Below are positions 33,850-45,673 of a DNA stretch of 64,000 nucleotides, piece after piece. A program made the position numbers and the translations under genes. Under the pieces are notes generated by a model that was not told the DNA's origin, searched no databases, and saw only the letters and a list, made by a program, of their open reading frames with translations. Positions within the stretch are counted from its first letter, which is position 1, and the number at the start of each line of letters is the position of its first letter. Origin of the DNA: Diabrotica undecimpunctata (taxonomy: Eukaryota; Arthropoda; Insecta; Coleoptera; Chrysomelidae); assembly GCF_040954645.1 (NCBI RefSeq), contig NC_092806.1:110204731-110268730 (forward strand), given 5' to 3'.

Positions 33850-34450
33850 TATGATTGTGATATATCGGGGTAGGGTCCATTTATGGATCCCTTCAAACAC
33901 TTGACCTCTTAAGATGGGTCCATTGTATCACCTCTATCATACGGAATAGGCCTACAAGGACTTAGTCTTCAGCGTTTTTGCGGACCAGGCTCCTTCGGGA
34001 TGTCACATTTGCAATAATCCGCAGGGGCTTTAAGTCTGAGCTCTTCCTGTCGTTCTGAAAATCTAATCCTTTAGTAACTTTGTGGCCTCACAGAAAGCCT
34101 CTAGTCTCTTTAATGGTAACCCCCTCATTTGACTCGGTTGCATAAAGACCGATCCCAGGATCTGTCACCTCTGGTAGGCCAGTGCCGGGCACTTCCAGGG
34201 GACCAGCGAAGAGGTTTCCTCCTCGTCATTACAAAGACGGCACCAGCATCCAAGCAGATAAAAGTGCCGCCTAAGGTTACAGTGACCGGTAAGCATATTG
34301 ATCACCAGGGAGCATCTTCTACGGTATAGAAGGAGAAGTTGGGCTGTAAGACTTTTGGATGACCCCACTAAATGGAGCCTGGCCTATCTCATACCTCCAG
34401 AACTGGTCCAGGATTCCTGGAAGCTCCGCAGAATAAGTCCTTTGAGATTA
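33850..34450 (-). pseudogene. Jockey/I-type LINE C-terminus, decayed
   Basis: The minus strand reads SSKSLTAQLLLLYRRRCSLV, INMLTGHCNLRRHFYLLG, CRLCNDEEETSSLVPWKCPAL and AYQR before a stop near 34165. LTGHC.L..HL..(L/I)G followed by C..C...EET..H...CPAL is the conserved segment downstream of RNase H in Jockey/I LINEs. His is lost from the knuckle (LVPWKC). Bases 33850-34160 would be its 3' untranslated region. GC content is higher than in neighbouring AT-rich DNA. Confidence 0.65.
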
Positions 34451-34451
34451 A

Positions 34452-35100
34452 TCCTTATTATTATTATCCAGATTTAGCCATACGGCTCACACTCCCTCTA
34501 AGGGGAAAATTCACTCATCCCAGACACCTACGGTATCAAAAGGATTGAGCTCTGGTGGGACTCTTTCCATGTTATCGAGTCCTAGGTGACTTGGTACGTC
34601 GGTGTATCTCCCAAAAATTTTCGCACGCATCTGGACGTCGAAAGTAGCACAGCTTTTTGCATGATCTTATATAGATGTTCATTTAGAACCAGCTTTTTTA
34701 TGTTTTCTAGGAGGTTCTTCGGGATGACTCCAGTGGTAGAAAGAATAATAGGTATTGTCTGGGTACTTTCCATTCTCCATTGTCTCCTTATTGGTATTTT
34801 CAGATCTCTGTACTTGGCGATCTTTTCGTTATACTTAACACGCAGATTATTGTTGTTAGGTATCGCCACATCGATTAGTGTTGTTTGTCTTGTTAGTTTA
34901 TTAACTAGCACTAGATCTGGTCTATTATGTGCTACAGTTTGGTCTGTGAGCACAGTGCGATCCCAGTATAGCTTGTAGTTGTCATTCTCAAGCATACTCT
35001 CAGGAACGTGTTGATAATATGGGAGATGGTTTGTTTGTAGAAGTCCCAGTTTAAAATCTATCTTTTGATGGAGGATCTTCCCTACTGAGTCATGCTGTTC
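34452..35100 (-). pseudogene. R2-like non-LTR element C-terminus with restriction-like endonuclease
   Basis: The frame at 34995-34582 encodes MLENDNYKLYWDRTVLTDQT, HNRPDLVLVNKLTRQTTLID, VAIPNNNNLRVKYNEKIAKY, IPIILSTTGVIPKNLLENIK and CVRKFLG. The RPD...(D)VAIP...K..KY spacing fits the PD-(D/E)xK restriction-like endonuclease of R2/R4-type LINEs. Upstream in frame to about 35100 comes RILHQKIDFKLG-like sequence (KILHQKIDFKLGLLQTNHL). The 3' end is an ATAATAATAATAAGG tract at about 34453. The 5' RT is missing. Clade assignment is inference. Confidence 0.65.
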
Positions 35101-35101
35101 C

Positions 35102-35126
35102 TTATTATTATTATTATTATTATTAA
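35102..35126. repeat. (TTA)n microsatellite
   Basis: About eight uninterrupted TTA units directly upstream of the R2-like fragment. Confidence 0.9.
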
Positions 35127-35205
35127 AGTTATTATACCTCTTATTATTGAAGTTATTATTGCAATTGCAACTATGTGGCTAGTTGCAATTACTATTAAGA
35201 TGTTT

Positions 35206-35245
35206 TCACTGATGATGGTCAAATAAGACTGAAAATGTTTTGAAA
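35206..35245 (+). ncRNA. Decayed hammerhead-like motif
   Basis: CTGATGA (35209-35215) is followed by GGTC/GACT pairing and GAAAA, the box order of a hammerhead, but GAAAC is changed, stem II has only three Watson-Crick pairs, and I cannot place stem I or the cleavage triplet with confidence. The flanking TTGAAATTTTTCAATCC...GATTTAT is a dispersed-repeat-like context. Probably a non-functional relic. Confidence 0.25.
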
Positions 35246-35516
35246 TTTTTCAATCCGTTTGATTTATAAACAAGGAATTCTACAAGAGAAAGAAAGGAAA
35301 TAAAAAAACACTATAAGTAATCCAGAAACACACACAAGAAGGGATTCAAAGATAACAACAATACCATATAAAAGATACTAACTAACAAACCTAACAACAC
35401 ACAAGAGTGATAAAAAAACTGCATCTATAAGGGACAATAAGTACAGAGTGCAATGGAAGGATGAACTAATAAGTAAAAGAACCAGACATAAAAAGAGAAA
35501 AGTCAAATAAGCAACC

Positions 35517-35912
35517 CTTCTTCTCTTCTTTAGGTGCCGTCTTCTTAGCGAAGGTTGGCGATGACCTCTGCAAAGTCTTCCCTATTTTGGGCTTTCTTTA
35601 TTAAACTTTGAAAGTCTAATCCTGTCCAATCTTTGATGTTGCGCAGCCAGGTCATTTGTCGTCTACCCAGGCCGCGTCTGCCTTCTATTTTCCCTTCTAT
35701 AATAAGCTGAAGGAAATACCTGTCGTGTCTAAATATGTGTCCAAGATAAGACGTTTTACGCTTCTTGACAATTTCTGTGAGTTCACGTTCTCTATTCATA
35801 CGCCTTAAAACTTCTTCATTTCTAACGCGGTCGGTCCATGGAATTTTCAGCATACGACGAAATACCCACATCTCAAAGCTCTCCAAACGTCGTAACGAGC
35901 TGACGCGCAATC
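35517..35912 (-). pseudogene. LINE C-terminus, 5'-truncated
   Basis: The minus frame 35910-35545 is intact and encodes LRRLESFEMWVFRRMLKIPW, TDRVRNEEVLRRMNRERELT, KRKTSYLGHIFRHDRYFLQL, GRRGLGRRQMTWLRNIKDWT and REDFAEVIANLR, then a stop and a GAAG-rich tail. This is the standard C-terminal region after the reverse transcriptase in this LINE type, and the absence of stops suggests moderate age. No flanking duplication was found. Confidence 0.8.
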
Positions 35913-35914
35913 CT

Positions 35915-38270
35915 TATCAACTTTAATGAAGAAAAATGTGTAGCAAAACCATCAACAGAATGTTGCAGGCTTTTCTTGCCAATACTAAAAGAAGAAGTTA
36001 GCAACAAGAATATACCAACAATATTGGATTAAGAAAGTCCGGGACATACCATCTAAAATTCTACACCACATGTATGCAACACACAACATACAAACATAAT
36101 ACACGAACACACAATACACAAACGCACATAATAAACAAACAAATAATGCAGAAACACACAACTTAATCAGAATTTGATGACTGACGGCAAAGTCCATCCT
36201 CAGTTTCTTTCAGGTAAAAGCATGGTTATTGCTTATAAGACAGTGGCTGAGTAAGTCAATCGTCAATTTTCTGAAAATATAACCCGCTCAACAACTATTC
36301 AACTTATACATGCTACAAGAAAACAGTTCCACAACCTTATTAAATGCAGTACATATATCTTACGATTAAATTGAGATGAATAAGCCTTCGTGACTAAGGG
36401 AATACTGCATTTACTTAAAACTTAGTAGTAAGTCGTAGATTTGAATCTGGCTGGGTAAGGGAATAATTTTCCTATTAAAAAAAAAACGGAGAAATTCTCA
36501 TTTCTATCTCGATGGATACTCGCCTAATATACGAAAGAGATAGTTTAAGCGCCTTTTTGTAAAGACAACGAAGCCGACTATACCTAATAATCTTAACGAT
36601 TGATGTGGATAATTAAAATTAAAACAATCAGAGGACTATATTACCTTAAAGAAGGAGGAGGAGTACCTTAAAATAAAGTCCAGTATTATAATTAATGGCC
36701 AGTATTATGACTAATGTAATTTTTTTACTAAATTCGCTCATTTTTAAGTCACTTTAATCGCCTTTTCAAATACAAAATAAGAAATATGTGCTGTCTTTTT
36801 GGTAAATTTTTATTTATTTAATAGTTATATAAAAATAAACGTATTCACAGCAGATTTGTTTGTCCTGCCTTCAGATATAACGGAGACATGTATTAAAGAT
36901 GGGGTTAATAAGGGCTTATGGTTATAATGTTCTAGTCCAACTCTGTGTTGTAATAACAGAGGGCGCTTTATTGTTCCCCGACTATTACGTGTGCATGTCT
37001 CATTGAGTCCCCTCTTCCTAGAGGAGACACATAATAAAACTCCACGTTTACATAATGACTGTTACAATGCGTGTCATCAAGTCCGCTTGTTCATCGAGGA
37101 AGTCATTTTCCTCGGATATTGAGGATACACTTGACCCAATCGGGATTTATTGTTCTTCGCTAGACGTCATTACCGACCGAGAGAGACTAGAAGCGACGCT
37201 GCTCACAAGCTCCTTTTTCATTCATGGAATAATGTTCGGAGTTCGTCTTTGTTCTATGAAAACAACGTTTCTTTTCTTTCGAACGAGTAAATACTTGGGA
37301 TGTTTACAGCGTCTTTGTGACGGCAACTTTTGCTATTTTCTCGGGAGTATTTTTTAAATGTTATCATGGACGATATGTGCGCGCGTGGAATATAATCAAC
37401 CTGACTTAGTTACTTTATATAATACTATGATTTTCAAAATTAAAAACATATTTTTAACGGCTAGAACGATACACTGTGTTACATCTTATGTTATTAAAAA
37501 CAATTTAAAAGAAAAGAAAACCAGTGATCATAAAATGGTTTTGACGGAACTACGCAGTGCAGAGTAGCATAGAAAACAAATTGATACGATTATATAACAT
37601 CGTCTACTCACGAAAACAAACAGATAGCTAGTCGTTTGGACTTTCCAAACAATTGTTAGGTTTCCTTTCTTTAGGTCTCACTATTTGTGACTTCTATCCC
37701 TCAACTTTGTTAGGAGGTGAGTCGAGTCCTTTTAATTCTATGTGTCCTATATACAACGCAGTCATCTCAGTCTCGGCGCTTTGATGAATGTGATTATATG
37801 TTCTTCTTCCTTCATTTTATCTCTTGGATATCGTTGTTCATTCTTTTGCTAGGTTCTCTATTTTACTAGATCCATAGTGGCTTGAAACAGTAGACATTCT
37901 TTCTTGTAATTTCAACATGTTAGACATGTTATTAGGTTAACAACTCTTCTAAGAAACTAGCTGCGCTGTTACAAATTATGAACACAGAAGTTCTACCCAA
38001 TTATGCTGTAGAAGCCCATACATTGGAATATTTTCAGATGCTAATTTGCTGTGCACCAACAGCAACAGCTTATGTTATAAGCATTATTATTAGAATACGA
38101 CGGAGTACTAATATGGTGACAGAACACCACTTAAACCGAGGAAACCAAAAATGAGCATAATTCATCTTTCTAAGCAAGAAAAACTGCACATCTGCACAGG
38201 TAAACCACTGCACGAGGGACACCTCAATAAGATCAGCCAAGACAATGTCGACAATACAGCGTCAAACTAT
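35915..38270. other. No recognisable gene
   Basis: The frame 37055-37357 (+, 100 codons, MTVTMRVIKSACSSRKSFSS...) lies in a GC-richer island (about 36940-37350) but shows no domain. The ORF at 35985-36197 (-) is an artefact of a CA-rich stretch. LTR-like or promoter-like signals could not be established. Confidence 0.3.
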
Positions 38271-38274
38271 TGCT

Positions 38275-39200
38275 TGATATCTTCATCTTTTTCTTTTTAT
38301 GTAAGCATTTAATGTGCCTCCAGTAAGTTGTCGTTCCATCCTTTACGTGGTCTTCCTACTGATCGTCTTTCTATTGGGGAACCATCTCTTGTCTGTCTTT
38401 ACTACCTTATTTGATGTAATTCGGCTTATATGATCGTTCCATTCTACTCTTCTATTTCTTACCCAGTCCTTGATGTTCTCCACCTTGTTGTATATCTGTA
38501 CTTCTAGCTCTTTCACATAGTGTTTCACTATCAATTTTTCTAAGTGTTTTCATCTCTGCTGTTTCTAACATCCTTTTTTCCTCTCTGTGTCAGGTCATGC
38601 TTCTGCAGCGTATTTAATATTGGTCTGATGAATGTTTTGTAAATTCTGCCTTTTATTTCTTTTCCCATATTTTTATTTCTATATATTGTTTTATTCAGGC
38701 AACCTGCGGCTCTATTTGCTCTATTCACTTGATCTCTGTTACGAGCTTTGCGTAGCTAGATAATGTGATGTCTAAATATTTAAACTCCATCACTTGTTCT
38801 ATTATCTGACCTTCCAGCTCCAATTTACATCGTAGTAAATTTGCTGTTATAACCATGCATTTTGTCTTTTTTGGGGAAATTAACATGTTAAATTTTCTGG
38901 CGGTTAATAATAAATTGGTGCAGCATACGTTGTAAATCATCTTCACTCTGAGAGAATAGTATTGCGTCGTCTACACAGCAGGTTATTTTAAATTTGTTTT
39001 GCTCCCATTTAGTATCCTTTTTTAGTTCTTACTTTTTTATTATTTCATCCATAATCAGGTTGAACAATAGAGGACTCAGGCAATCTCCCTGTCTTATCCT
39101 ATTGTCAGCTTCAATAAGGTCAGTTAGTTCTTCTTCTACTTTTACTTGTATTGTGCTGTTTTGATAGATATTTTCGATCGTTTTGATTATTACAAGAAGT
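38275..39200 (-). pseudogene. RTE-like LINE reverse transcriptase, decayed
   Basis: Minus-strand pieces in order: TIENIYQNSTIQVKVEEELT and IRQGDCLSPLLFNLIMDEII (39029-39190), a region where the YADD box should be but is disrupted (about 38940-38990), then LTARKFNMLISPKKTKCMVI, LELEGQIIEQVMEFKYLDIT (38725-38946), NRANRAAGCLNKTIYRNKNM and YKTFIRPIL (38540-38728), KVENIKDWVRNRRVEWNDHI and SRITSNKVVKT (38343-38534). The order and motifs match the beetle-type RTE-like LINE. A stop follows the first piece, the RT is frameshifted, and the post-thumb segment is deleted between 38540 and 38530. Confidence 0.8.
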
Positions 39201-39204
39201 ATCC

Positions 39205-40525
39205 AATAGTAGTTAACAAACAACACATCAATGTGGCGATACATAACAACATTTGCGTGGATTTTCCCCTTAGAGAGAGTAAAATCTGGATAGTACTGAT
39301 ATTATTCGAAAAAAAGATAAAAAATGTATTATTATTCTTAAAATAAATAAATGACAACGATATGATCGTTTTTGCAAAAGTTCGGTCATTGTGAACAATC
39401 GGATCGATTTGGCAAGAAAAACTAGTATGCCAAACAGTAATCAATATGCACATGGTGTTATTAAACGCTATGTCTAGACCGTATTATTATATGGTGAAAA
39501 TACCTAGTTCCTAAAATAAGAATCTTAAGCCGCTTTGAAACATTCGAGTTGTGGATCCTGGACAAGTATTTAATTTTTAGAGGACAGAGCATGGTGTAAA
39601 TAAAATGTATTTTTATAAGAGTAGTTACAAAGAGACATATTGTAAATATGTACCGTAAAATAGAAAAAGTGTCATCGTAAAGTGTTGAGAGGCTGACGAT
39701 GTTTCGTACCAAAGCTCATACTGCATGATAAAATAAAGGTTAAGAGGGGATCTGAAAGAAGGTTACATTCATATAATAAATATTTTATTTTTCTGAAGTG
39801 AATATTTTGCATTTATTTATTAAATTCTAATCGTAATAATCCAATTCCAATCTCAAAAGAATTCCAATAAAACTATTTTTTATAAAGCCTATCGAATGAG
39901 ACACCCGGTACCACTGTACCGTAAGATATCAACAATATGTTTTTACGTAGTTTCGTAGAAAAAGATATATTAAAATATAAAAGCACAATATTTTAGATTA
40001 ACGTCAACCATAATAAATAAATAAATTTAGAATCCTCTTAAGAATGTACACCTATCAAAATCAAATTAATAAAATTCCAATAAGGTGCCCAGTCAGATTA
40101 TAATTTTAATGGAGATTTCTTGATAAAAGGCAATCTGAAACATAACACGCAGCATATTGTGAGCATTATGGAAATTTGGTACAGCAAGGTAACAGGTGTT
40201 TATACGGTTCGCCCAAAAATTATCGGCTCGCTGAATACATTTAACGTAAGACAAATAGAAATGTCATGGTATATAAAACTGTATATATTTAAAAAATATA
40301 TAAAAAAAAAGAAACGAAAAGCAACTGACCAGAAGTGGGTCATTTAAAAATGGTTGTTATAATTATAACTTATTAATGTACGCAAAAAACAGAAGAAATG
40401 GTGAAAATAAACAAAACAGACCTAGAATGGTTGTTGTATGGATCAACTAACAAAGTTGCAAAAAATTGGACAACAAAAGGATTATCAGTCAAAAACGAAA
40501 AGAAAATTCCGGATTAGTTACTGTA
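39205..40525. other. No recognisable gene
   Basis: AT-rich flank of the mariner element. Frames such as 39190-39453 and 39461-39712 (both minus) are low-complexity and unsupported. Confidence 0.3.
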
Positions 40526-40528
40526 CTA

Positions 40529-41826
40529 ACGTATGGTCCTAAAGTTTTGGGAAAAATTTCACCTGGTCTGATTGAGAAGCAAAATGCATTTAACAAAGAA
40601 GGCCATGAAATTGAAATGTCATCAGTTGTTGACATTTAATAAACAAAGCAAAATATTTTGGTTTGTGCTCTGCAAAATGTCTTATAAAATTGATATTCGT
40701 CAAGGTGTTTATAATATGGTTGGACGAATGTCGAAACGAGATATTGTTAATATTTATCGAGATCAAAACATAAGCAAATCGACAATTTATCGCACAATCA
40801 GAGAATGTGAAGAAGGGATACCATGTGTTAACTTGCGTAAAAGTGGCCAACCGCGGATTTTGAACCATATAAGAGAGAAAAGACTGATTGAAGCAGCTAA
40901 GAACAAAATTGGGGTCTCACAGCGAAAACTGGCCAGAAGATTTCATGTTGGAAAAACCCAAGTATAAAGGACCCTATCGAGTAACAATATTATCTACCGG
41001 AAAAGAAGGAAAGCTCAAAAATTCACAGAGGATCAATTAGAGAGAATTCCGAGATGTTGCCGCGCGTTAAGGCGAGTGCATTTCGTCAACAAGTTGATCG
41101 TGATGGACGATGAAAAATATTTTACTTTGTCCAATCCTGAGATGAAGGGTAACGATGGGTTTTACACGAACGATTACGAAAATGTACCTGATGAAATAAA
41201 ATTCAAAAGTAAGAAAAAATTTGAGGACAAAATTTTGGTATGGTGTGCAATTTCTGAGGCTGGCTTTATCTCACAGCCCTACATTGGTGTTGTTCGAGGC
41301 GAAGCCTTAAACGCAAATATTTATATTCAAAGATGTCTCTCTAAATTGCTTCAGTTTGTGAACACACATCATGCAAATGATCAAATAGTCTTTTGGCCAG
41401 ATCTTGCTCCATGTCATTACGCGAGGATCACAAGGGACTGGTACGAAACTAACAACATTATCTTTGTACCGCAAGCAGACAATCCCCCCAACCTACCTCA
41501 AGCTCCTCCAATTGAAGAGTTCTGGGCAATATTAAGTCGGAAAGTCTATAATAACGGATGGGAAGCACAAAATCGAGAACAGTTAAGACGCCGCATATAT
41601 ACAAAAATTAGAGAAATTGACGCAGAGGTCGTCCAAAGGATGATGCAACGTATCCGGGGAATTATTAGGAAAATCGAAAATAATGGTCCCTTGTCTGTCA
41701 TTTGAATTTTGATTTATAATAAGGATAGTTAAGTTAAATTGTTGAATAATTTAATAAAAATATAAGATTATTGTGGTCAGAGTTATACGCTTTTGAAATT
41801 GTTCCCAAAACTTTAGGACCATACGT
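40529..41826 (+). mobile_element. Near-complete mariner-type transposon (DD37E)
   Basis: Both ends carry the inverted repeat ACGTATGGTCCTAAAGTTTT followed by GGGAA(A/C)AATTTCA, and each end is flanked by TA (40527-40528 and 41827-41828), the expected target duplication. The 1298-bp element encloses one transposase gene at 40677-41705. Terminal repeats are nearly identical between ends. The decayed relative at 51843-53001 has ACGTATGTCCCTAAAGTTTT at its ends. Confidence 0.9.
40677..41705 (+). pseudogene. DD37E mariner-type transposase with one in-frame stop
   Basis: The frame starts at ATG 40677 (MSYKIDIRQGVYNMVGRMSK) and ends at TGA 41703-41705: 342 codons, the usual length for mariner transposases. 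N-terminal HTH motifs: SKRDIVNIYRDQNISKSTIY, then GVSQRKLARRFHVGKTQV. Catalytic residues: first Asp in IVMDDEKYFTLS (41106-41111), second Asp in FWPDLAPCHYA (41400-41402), Glu in APPIEEFW (41514-41516). The second Asp and Glu have 37 residues between them, hence DD37E. The only break is a TAA at 40965-40967 in the linker between HTH and catalytic domain; no frameshift is needed. It is therefore a young but inactive copy unless readthrough occurs. Confidence 0.9.
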
Positions 41827-42284
41827 TAAACAAGACCTTTCAAAAATTTTTTTATGAAATTTGAGTAAATAGTAAATTGTAAAACAAATTAGATCAACAA
41901 AAACAGCAAATAAAAATAAATAAGTAAAAAGAGTGCAAAAAAGATATGAAAGTTGCCAACACCTATAGAAAACATAGATAAATAACACAAAAATTTAATT
42001 ATAAGTACCAGAGGTGTTCACGAGTTTGAAAAAGTTTTATATTATAGACTGTGATTTTCATGGTCCAAAACCGGGTAGTCAAAAATTTTAATTTCAATCG
42101 TAGCAGATATTCGACCCAAAATCCTTTGCAGATCTATGACTTTGAATTTATAGTCACGGTTGTATTAGTGGATAACTATTACGTTGAGAAATTAGGGCTC
42201 AGTGATAGGTTATAACTCATTTGTTGATTCCAACTCCGAGCTGTCGATAATATCGATTACCTTTTTGTATGTGTCGATCACACA

Positions 42285-43070
42285 TAGTCTATGAAATTCC
42301 ATGTAAAGTCTGTCAAAAAGTTTATATTGGTCAAACATGTTAGCACCTACATTTTAGAATAAATTCACATAAATACGGTAAAAATAATATGACAGCCCAA
42401 ACATGAAAAACAACAAGATCACACTTTCAATGTTGAGCAGAAAAAAATTTAATCCAACAAGTCCAACACTTATTTCATCTTCCAAAATCAATTCTACAGA
42501 CAAATAAATTGTGCCCCAATGAAATCACTACTATCTTAAGTAACTGCAAATATCTTTGTGGAAGACGTCGATACCCGAGCACTATCCACATCAATGCTCA
42601 AACCCACATGTTGGTTACGATATGTTAACGATATATTCATCATTTGGTCCCACGGCAGGGATGTTTTGGTGTCTTTTCAAACCCATCTGAATGGTAGACA
42701 TCGTATTATCCAGTTCACGACGGAGGTGAAAACTTATTCAGTACAACCGTTTCTCGACGTTATAGTAAAGAAAAACCAATCCCAAGGTTTTCATCACTCT
42801 GTTTATCGAAAACGAATCGATACCAATCGTTACTAGCATGCCAACTCTCTATAAATAGGATTTATAAACCTTCTATTTCTGTTCGCAGTTTCGATTCAAT
42901 TTCAGCTCTAGGTCAACACCATCTTCATACAAGTCACAAAATTAAATTTGGAAACTCTAGAACCATAGGCACCACCAGCTTATCAAGAATTATCCGAGAA
43001 GCCATGGAAATTAAAAAAAAAGCTAAATTGTCTCAATAAAGGACATGACAGCATCCGGTTACCTTCGACA
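42285..43070 (+). pseudogene. Penelope-like element remnants (GIY-YIG and RT)
   Basis: At 42294-42345 the plus strand reads IPCKVCQKVYIGQT, a GIY-YIG box. At 42558-42836 a frame encodes LKPTCWLRYVNDIFIIWSHG, with the RYV(D/N)D catalytic box changed to YVND, then FQTHLNGRHRIIQFTTEV and PFLDVIVKKNQSQGFHHSVY with RKRIDTNRY: this is Penelope reverse transcriptase. Further on, SRIIREAMEIKKKAKLS (about 42980-43030) matches the segment near the Penelope C-terminus. GIY-YIG normally lies after the RT, so here the upstream box probably belongs to a preceding tandem copy. First catalytic Asp of YxDD appears lost. Confidence 0.75.
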
Positions 43071-43074
43071 TGGA

Positions 43075-43690
43075 CACCTCTCATAAAGAAAATATCGTCC
43101 GCTCCACTCTCCAATCAAAATCAAGCCTTCAAAAATCCTTCCCAAAAATCGTTCCCAGTAAATCCAATTTTTTTAGCAAAAATATGAAGGAATACTAGCG
43201 CTAAAAAATAAAATGTCATAATGAGAATCGCGATAAATATTTTAAAATATCTATTACCAATATTTGATGTTTACTGCCCCACATTTTGTTTTTTCTTAGC
43301 ACTGGGTTTTTGTACTAATGTTAAGTCAAGTATTCTTAACTTAACAAATACTTCCAGTATTTTTAAACACGCAACCGCAGTTGGGCCACCTTGTTTTTAA
43401 CATACCGTCGTGAAATTCTTTAGTTTCAAAATAATAATAAAACGAAATGTTTATTCAAATTAAGTACACGTGTACATATTGTTTAAAAAAACTTCTTGTA
43501 CTTTTTGAAGGATCAAATTAGAAATTCAATAAAGAACATATTTTATTTCCTAAAACAGTTGTCGTCCATTCGCGCTGTGATTGTATGCTAATAGAGCTTT
43601 TTATATTCCCAAATGTTGCTAACATTGAGAAATATGTGAGATAGATGCATTTATATTAATATATTAATTTTATTGCCAAAAATGATGTCG
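43075..43690. other. No recognisable gene
   Basis: AT-rich flank between the Penelope remnant and the hAT-like element. No supported frame. Confidence 0.3.
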
Positions 43691-43694
43691 TGCA

Positions 43695-44469
43695 CAGTGG
43701 TTCTCAAAACTTCTTAAAAGTAGGTATATCTGATGTATTAGGTTATATTTAATAATTCCATCAGATCATTTAGGTTGCACATAGAGAAGGAAATCCTTCT
43801 CGTGGTCTTGTAGTGTTATGTCCAATTCGGTCTAATGCATTTCGCTGAATATATTACATATTTTATTTCCGCTGAAGTGGATTCGAAACGACTTATAAAG
43901 GAGCTGTACGGGGCAAATTATTACTACATAGGTGTATTTTAATTCTTTTAAGAATATATATTATTGGGCACCATGAGCTAATATGTTTACCTATCAGCAA
44001 AAAAATCGTTGGTTATATCCTACTCTATGAAATATTTATGCCAAAACTTAGATACAAACTTTTTGTTTGACGCTGAACAAAATTTTTGTATATCCAAAAA
44101 ATCCAATTGGTTATTCTCGTAGATACACAATTCCTAAATGTGCTAACTGGTTGGATACAAATTAGCTTGAGGTTCCAGAGACACATATTTGATCCTTTTT
44201 TGTAAACTTATCAGATTCGACAGTGTATATTTTTCATGGTGGACTGGCATCCTGATACTTTCTGCGAATTTTATAAATAATTATTTGCAGCATTACACCA
44301 ATAATTTTAACCAATAAAAATATTTCCCCATTTGTCGCTTACTCTCCACCTACAGTTTTTGACTATTGTCTGCTAAATTATATTTTTCACAAACTATCTC
44401 AGAAGAACGAGAACTGAAGGTATAAGGTCACTTGATATATACCTAGCGAAATAATTTTGAGAACCACTG
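43695..44469. mobile_element. Non-autonomous hAT-like element, 775 bp
   Basis: The left end CAGTGGTTCTCAAAA is matched by the reverse complement of the right end, CAGTGGTTCTCAAAATTAT; further in, AGGTATAT is also shared. CAGTGGTTCTCAA is a widespread terminal repeat of Charlie/Tip100-type hAT elements. The expected 8-bp target duplication is not recognisable (GTCGTGCA left, TAGCTGGA right), presumably eroded. The interior has no transposase-like frame. Confidence 0.7.
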
Positions 44470-44474
44470 TAGCT

Positions 44475-45020
44475 GGATGATAGCTGGACAGGTTTTACTA
44501 CTGTATATCAATTATATTCTACGAGAAAGTCTGAATAGGTAATTTGTTAAAGTAGTTAAAAGAATAATTCAAATATATGTGACATTAATTCTTGTTTAAT
44601 CAAAATATACTTAAGTATGGTAATTAACTGTTTCTTGTTTATATTTCGAGATGTAGAGCATTGGAGAATTTATATTAAATAACAAATATTTCTAAAAAAA
44701 TAAAGATTTCTGCGATTTAATCAAGTTTAGAATATTTTTATGAAAGAATATTATATTGAATAGATTAAGGAACTTTTGGGAATGTCAACAACGTAGAGTA
44801 ACGCAGAATAGTAAGTGAGATATAACACCCAGTACTAGTACATAAAAAGGCTATTACAACATTCTGCACTCTACACAAAAATACAAAAATACAACCTTCT
44901 GGTTGTTCTTTTTCGACCTTCTTACTCGCAGTAATCACAAATGTCCTCACTTGAGATTGTCCACTCAGATATTTATTTTCTGTGGTTGAAAATGTATTTT
45001 CTGTTGCTGCAAAGCAATTA
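44475..45020. other. No recognisable gene
   Basis: AT-rich; the minus frame 44765-44950 has no recognisable motif. Confidence 0.3.
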
Positions 45021-45021
45021 T

Positions 45022-45059
45022 TCCCAACGCCATAAATCCATGGATTTATGGCGTTGGGA
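45022..45059. repeat. Perfect 38-bp palindrome
   Basis: TCCCAACGCCATAAATCCA is followed without spacer by its exact reverse complement, with CCATGG at the centre. Its GC content is higher than that of the surrounding DNA, so chance is unlikely. It could extrude as a cruciform or be a foldback remnant. Confidence 0.85.
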
Positions 45060-45673
45060 GGAGCAAAGACCTGTTGGTCTAAACATAAATGCAGGCTGTA
45101 AACAAAAGATCTTTTAGTCTATTAAAATAAAATTTATTTTTCAGATTTTTCATCTAAAAAGAAACACCTAAAGTTTCATTCGTAACAGAGTTTTTGCTGT
45201 ATTTTATTTGATTTGGTATTTAGTGCACATGCTGGAACTAAACAGAATTGTCATCACATAAACTTAGATTTAACTGATTGTAGTTCTAACCTTCTAGTGT
45301 TATCTCTTACAAAACTTTGGTGCAAAAAAGCGCAAATTTCCATTAAGTTTTTGAAATAAGTAGAAAGGGCTTAACTATTAAGTTGCTTTAGAAACTTTAT
45401 AGTTACCAAACTCCACAAACTAACGAAAATCCACAGGCACAGAAAAAGATCAAATACCCATAGAATGTAAAGTGAGAGTTTGAGAGTGTTGGTTTTAAGA
45501 GATCGTACCTGCACTACTAAATTCATTGCAAACCAGTGGTATGAAAAACATTGAAAACCAATTGAAAGGTAAACAGTTTATTGCCGGATTTGTTGGATTT
45601 GACCTTGATTTCAGCTGCTCGTAACCCTAATGCCTGAGCATTGACGAAATCGTCATATCGCTGTCCCGGTGGA

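Noticed and set aside
37055..37357. 100-codon plus-strand frame in a GC-richer island
   Set aside because: No domain, no splice or promoter context and no homologous relic; may be chance or part of an unrecognised repeat.
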